Part shown: piece by piece, positions 5,724 to 8,122 of the stretch | Layout: each line of letters opens with the position of its first letter | How positions within the stretch are numbered: the first letter of the stretch is position 1 | Position numbers and translations under genes: made by a program | Notes under the pieces: model-generated | Told to the model about the DNA's origin: nothing | The model's input: only the letters and a program-made list of their open reading frames with translations | Database searches by the model: none | Origin: Bacteroidales bacterium | GTDB lineage: Bacteria; Bacteroidota; Bacteroidia; Bacteroidales; UBA1556 | Direction of reading: 5' to 3' | DNA length: 8,122 nucleotides | NCBI GenBank assembly: GCA_023145955.1 | Contig: JAGLDA010000131.1 | Span: forward strand, 1-8,122

Positions 5724-6854
5724 TTATTTAATCCATGCACTGCCAAAGATAATGTAAATACCCCAATCATTAGCGCTTTTTGCAACATCTATTCCCATTC
5801 GTAATCCAAGTTTTCTTGCTATTAAGTATCGAAAACCTCCTCCATAATTCCATGCAGATATTATATCAGTATTATCGGCATCAGTATTATAAGTATTTCC
5901 AATTCCTCCAAAACCAACCAAACCCCATCTGTTATTAATTAAAAACATCTGTTCTGTTTCAATAAGACTTACAATATCCCCTTGATATTTCATTGCTGGC
6001 ACACCGCGCAAATTGACAAATGGTTTCATATAGAAAGGTGATGAGCCTGTTGCAATTTGAGATTCAAATCTAAACCCGCTTATTAACTTATTCTTTATTG
6101 CTGGAACATAGTAATTTACAAAAAAAGTTCCTTTTCCAAAGTCTAAATCACCTCCTAAGCCTTCTAAAAACTGTATGTAGTTTACATTTATTCGTATTCC
6201 TTTATTTGGTGAAAGAAAATTATCGTAATTCTCATATTCTGCAATAATTCCAACACCAGAATTTTGCACATTTACATCTTGGGGCTTTATCCATTCCGAT
6301 TGAGAACCATCAAAAATTGTAACCTTAGATTTAGAATAAATATATTTTCCACCTACCATAAATCTACTATTTCCTATACGAAATAGTGCTTGCTGTAATA
6401 AGAATGTACTATTTAAAGAAAAATTTATAGGGTTTTTAGCAAGAAATTCGTTACCCAAGCCATAGTACTTAAGTTTAACATCTCCGTAACCAGCAACTCC
6501 TCTGTAACGAATCTTATCTTTATTCCAAAAACCTAAATATCCGCCACCAACAAACCAAGTTCCATTTTCGGTTAAACCAACTGCCAATGCAGCAATATCT
6601 GGCATCTGAAATTTAATAGAATCGTTTTTCTTTTTTGGAATAAAATATACTGTTGCAAGTGCTGCTCCAAAACCAACAGCTGGTTCTGTTATTGGTGATA
6701 AGATTGGTAATAAGCCATTCAAATTATACATATAATGACTTATATCAAAAGCATTATCGAGAGTATCGATAAACAACTTCTGTATTTTCTGTCCATAAGT
6801 TTGAGCAGAAATTAGCATTAATAGTACGAATATTATTTTATTTCTTGACCTCAC
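5724..6854 (-). CDS. Omp85/D15-type outer-membrane barrel without POTRA domains (BamA/TamA family)
   Basis: 376 residues from a GTG start. The signal peptide is MRSRNKIIFVLLMLISAQTYG, with cleavage near residue 21. I prefer the GTG because the next in-frame ATG (residue 13) would destroy the signal peptide. GLLPILSPITEPAVGFGAAL (47-66) opens the barrel. YDNFLSPNKGIRINVNY (210-226) resembles the conserved D-x-P-x-x-G strand region. NLRGVPAMKYQGD (281-293) resembles the VRGF/Y loop of the Omp85 family, with R283-G284 kept. NYGGGFRYLIARKLGLRMGID (336-356) is the usual penultimate region. BamA and TamA carry POTRA repeats before the barrel. Here only about 25 residues separate the signal peptide from the barrel, so there are none. 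The likely location is the outer membrane; the role is unknown. The start overlaps the end of the AI-2E transporter gene by 17 nt, which suggests translational coupling. Confidence 0.87.
   Translation of the reverse strand: MRSRNKIIFVLLMLISAQTYGQKIQKLFIDTLDNAFDISHYMYNLNGLLPILSPITEPAVGFGAALATVYFIPKKKNDSIKFQMPDIAALAVGLTENGTWFVGGGYLGFWNKDKIRYRGVAGYGDVKLKYYGLGNEFLAKNPINFSLNSTFLLQQALFRIGNSRFMVGGKYIYSKSKVTIFDGSQSEWIKPQDVNVQNSGVGIIAEYENYDNFLSPNKGIRINVNYIQFLEGLGGDLDFGKGTFFVNYYVPAIKNKLISGFRFESQIATGSSPFYMKPFVNLRGVPAMKYQGDIVSLIETEQMFLINNRWGLVGFGGIGNTYNTDADNTDIISAWNYGGGFRYLIARKLGLRMGIDVAKSANDWGIYIIFGSAWIK
6838..6854 (-). other. 17-nt gene overlap with GTG start
   Basis: The stop codon of the AI-2E transporter (6840-6838) lies 12 nt downstream of the GTG that opens the D15-type barrel gene (6854-6852), in a different frame. 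Ribosomes finishing the transporter would be placed at the start of the barrel gene, a usual arrangement for coupled translation and balanced amounts of the two products. Confidence 0.75.
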
Positions 6855-7923
6855 TAATTTCTTCTTCTAAAACATCATTAACAAAAATAGCAGTAAAAAC
6901 CTTATAACTTAATGTAAGAACCACTGCGCCCACAAAAAGCCCAATAATTCCACTCATCATCATACCGCCTATTGCGCCTAATAAAATTGCTAACATTGGC
7001 ACATCAACACCTCTACCTAGGAGCATTGGTTTTAGTATGTTATCGCTTAAACCCACAAGAAGTGCCCATATTGTAAAAATTACAGCAGGAGTTGTTCCCG
7101 CATAAGTAAAACTATAAATAATTAGTGGAGCCATAATTAATATGGTTGGTAACTGCATAATTGCTGCAAATAAAATCATTAATGTCCATAATCCTGCTGC
7201 AGGCATATCAATAGCCCAAAAACCAATTCCTGCTAAAAATGCTTGTATTAAGGCTACACCTAATACTCCTTGCACCACACTACGTATAGTTGCAACAGAA
7301 AGGGCAACAAAGTTTTCGCCTTGAACTCCAAGTAGTGTTGTAAATATAGATTTTGCTGATTTTTCCGCATATTTATCTTGAGTAAGTAATGCTCCACTAA
7401 TGACTATTGATATTAAGAATAAAATAAAAGTAGTGGTTAATCCCGTTACCATGGAAAGTAGATTGGGGGCAAATGCTTTTAGTTGAGGTGCGTATTTTAT
7501 TATTAAATCTTCAATACTATTTGAAGCTAAAAGCCAAATATCATAAATAGGCTTACCGATAAAACGCCAATTAGCAACATCTTCTGTTGGAGGTGGAATT
7601 ATTGATTTACCATTTTCTATAAGCTCTACAATATTTTGTACGCTACTAATTATTGAATTAATAAATAACACCGATGGAATAATCAATAAGCCCAAAAAAA
7701 TTATGCTTATTAATATTGATGATAGTTTTTCTCTATCTCCTAATAGTTTAGAGAATCTTTTATGCAAAGGGTTTATCGCTACTGCTATAATTAAACCCCA
7801 TAAAACAGGCATGATAAATGGCTTGATAATTTCAAAAGACCAAACTAATAGTAAAGCTATAAAACCAATCCTTAATGCTGTAATAATTGATTTATTATAT
7901 TGTTTTTCGTTACTTTCCATCAT
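6838..7923 (-). CDS. AI-2E family transporter (PF01594), inner-membrane permease
   Basis: 361 residues, close to the family's usual 340-380. Hydrophobic segments lie at about 15-50 (two spans), 68-95, 158-182, 216-236, 244-270, 276-296 and 308-345, fitting seven to eight helices. A soluble stretch lies at 96-157. The family signature lies in the C-terminal third: DNILKPMLLGRG (294-305), VDVPMLAILLGAIGG (306-320) and GIIGLFVGAVVL (325-336). Members export varied substrates. The AI-2 (TqsA) name comes from one E. coli member, and others act as Na+/H+ antiporters, so the substrate here is open. Two adjacent ATG codons (7923 and 7920) could start it, and no Shine-Dalgarno sequence decides between them. 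The gene begins 7 nt after the HAD-like gene stops and overlaps the next gene by 17 nt, so it is clearly within an operon. Confidence 0.92.
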   Translation of the reverse strand: MMESNEKQYNKSIITALRIGFIALLLVWSFEIIKPFIMPVLWGLIIAVAINPLHKRFSKLLGDREKLSSILISIIFLGLLIIPSVLFINSIISSVQNIVELIENGKSIIPPPTEDVANWRFIGKPIYDIWLLASNSIEDLIIKYAPQLKAFAPNLLSMVTGLTTTFILFLISIVISGALLTQDKYAEKSAKSIFTTLLGVQGENFVALSVATIRSVVQGVLGVALIQAFLAGIGFWAIDMPAAGLWTLMILFAAIMQLPTILIMAPLIIYSFTYAGTTPAVIFTIWALLVGLSDNILKPMLLGRGVDVPMLAILLGAIGGMMMSGIIGLFVGAVVLTLSYKVFTAIFVNDVLEEEISEVKK

Positions 7924-7930
7924 TATTAAT

Positions 7931-8122
7931 TTAGTTGTAAATTACTTTCCAATCCTTTTTCATATCTATAACATACCATCCTTTTTCAAGTGCTTGGTCT
8001 AAACCTAAATTTAATTCTCCAATAGGAGAACCTCTATCATATGCCCACTCTCTAACAGAATCGGTGTGATGCACATATAACTGAAAGCTTTTATAGGAAT
8101 TTGAAGCAGTCCATTGCATCAT
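7931..8122 (-). CDS. HAD-like hydrolase, C-terminal fragment (5' end beyond right edge)
   Basis: Only the last 63 residues and the stop are inside the window. The ATG ATG at the very edge is probably internal, since MMQWTAS resembles the segment just after the motif IV Gly-Asp-Ser acidic loop of HAD phosphatases. The remainder, with LYVHHTDSVREWAYDR (15-30), IGELNLGLDQALEKGW (34-49) and VIDMKKDWKVIY (51-62), resembles the C-terminus of bacterial haloacid dehalogenase-like phosphatases. The catalytic motifs (DxDxT, motif II and the motif III lysine) would lie to the right and cannot be checked here. The predicted role is a phosphatase with unknown substrate. It is followed 7 nt later by the AI-2E transporter gene and is probably the first visible gene of the operon, whose promoter must lie outside the window. 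Confidence 0.7.
   Translation of the reverse strand: MMQWTASNSYKSFQLYVHHTDSVREWAYDRGSPIGELNLGLDQALEKGWYVIDMKKDWKVIYN

Larger units (their letters stand above)
4187..8122 (-). other. Probable five-gene operon: HAD-like, AI-2E transporter, D15-type barrel, porin-family barrel, NYN-LOTUS
   Basis: All five genes read leftward with spacings of 7, -17, 25 and 36 nt. I see no good TAnnTTTG box in any of the gaps, so a single transcript starting to the right of the window is the simplest reading. A 7-bp all-AT hairpin (TATTTTA-TCA-TAAAATA, about 4956-4972) in the last gap could weakly reduce read-through into the NYN gene. Confidence 0.65.

Noticed and set aside
6838..7923. Assigning AI-2 quorum-signal export to the transporter
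   Set aside because: Family membership alone does not show the substrate. No luxS or Lsr-type gene is in the window, so only the family name is used.
7142..8002. Two plus-strand open frames (60 and 99 codons) opposite the transporter gene
   Set aside because: The hydrophobic antisense frames mirror the transporter's membrane segments. There is no evidence of a promoter or conserved product.

Overview
The window is AT-rich and bacterial, and almost certainly comes from the phylum Bacteroidota. The evidence is a secreted protein with a type A C-terminal sorting domain of the type IX secretion system, a valyl-tRNA synthetase of the Bacteroidota sequence type, promoter -7 boxes of the TAnnTTTG form, no Shine-Dalgarno sequences before the genes, and typical Bacteroidota outer-membrane barrel proteins. 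I cannot place the genus.

Layout: (1) 1-1650, minus strand: valS, with its C-terminal part cut off by the left edge. (2) 1651-1855: a divergent intergenic region holding the valS promoter and leader and a 70-bp tandem duplication that carries two -7 boxes facing right. (3) 1856-3505, plus strand: a secreted seven-repeat beta-propeller-like protein with a T9SS sorting domain. (4) 3506-4186: about 680 bp without a gene. It holds a weak terminator candidate, a second copy of the valS leader/promoter sequence, and a compact 150-bp element of nested inverted repeats and hairpins. (5) 8122-4187, minus strand: five tightly packed genes read leftward. In order of transcription they are the 3' end of a HAD-like hydrolase, an AI-2E family (PF01594) inner-membrane transporter, an Omp85/D15-type outer-membrane barrel without POTRA domains (GTG start, 17-nt overlap with the transporter gene), a small porin-family barrel protein, and an NYN-domain nuclease with a C-terminal LOTUS/OST-HTH domain.

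How the genes work together: valS is housekeeping. The five-gene minus-strand run looks like one operon concerned mainly with the cell envelope (one inner-membrane permease and two outer-membrane barrels), with a soluble phosphatase-like enzyme in front and an RNA-directed protein at the end. No function linking all five is established. The secreted protein stands alone, facing away from valS, between two near-identical 43-bp sequences. This suggests it was inserted at, or rearranged together with, the valS promoter. I see no defence system, CRISPR array, transposase or tRNA here. The most unusual items are the non-coding structures around the secreted-protein gene.
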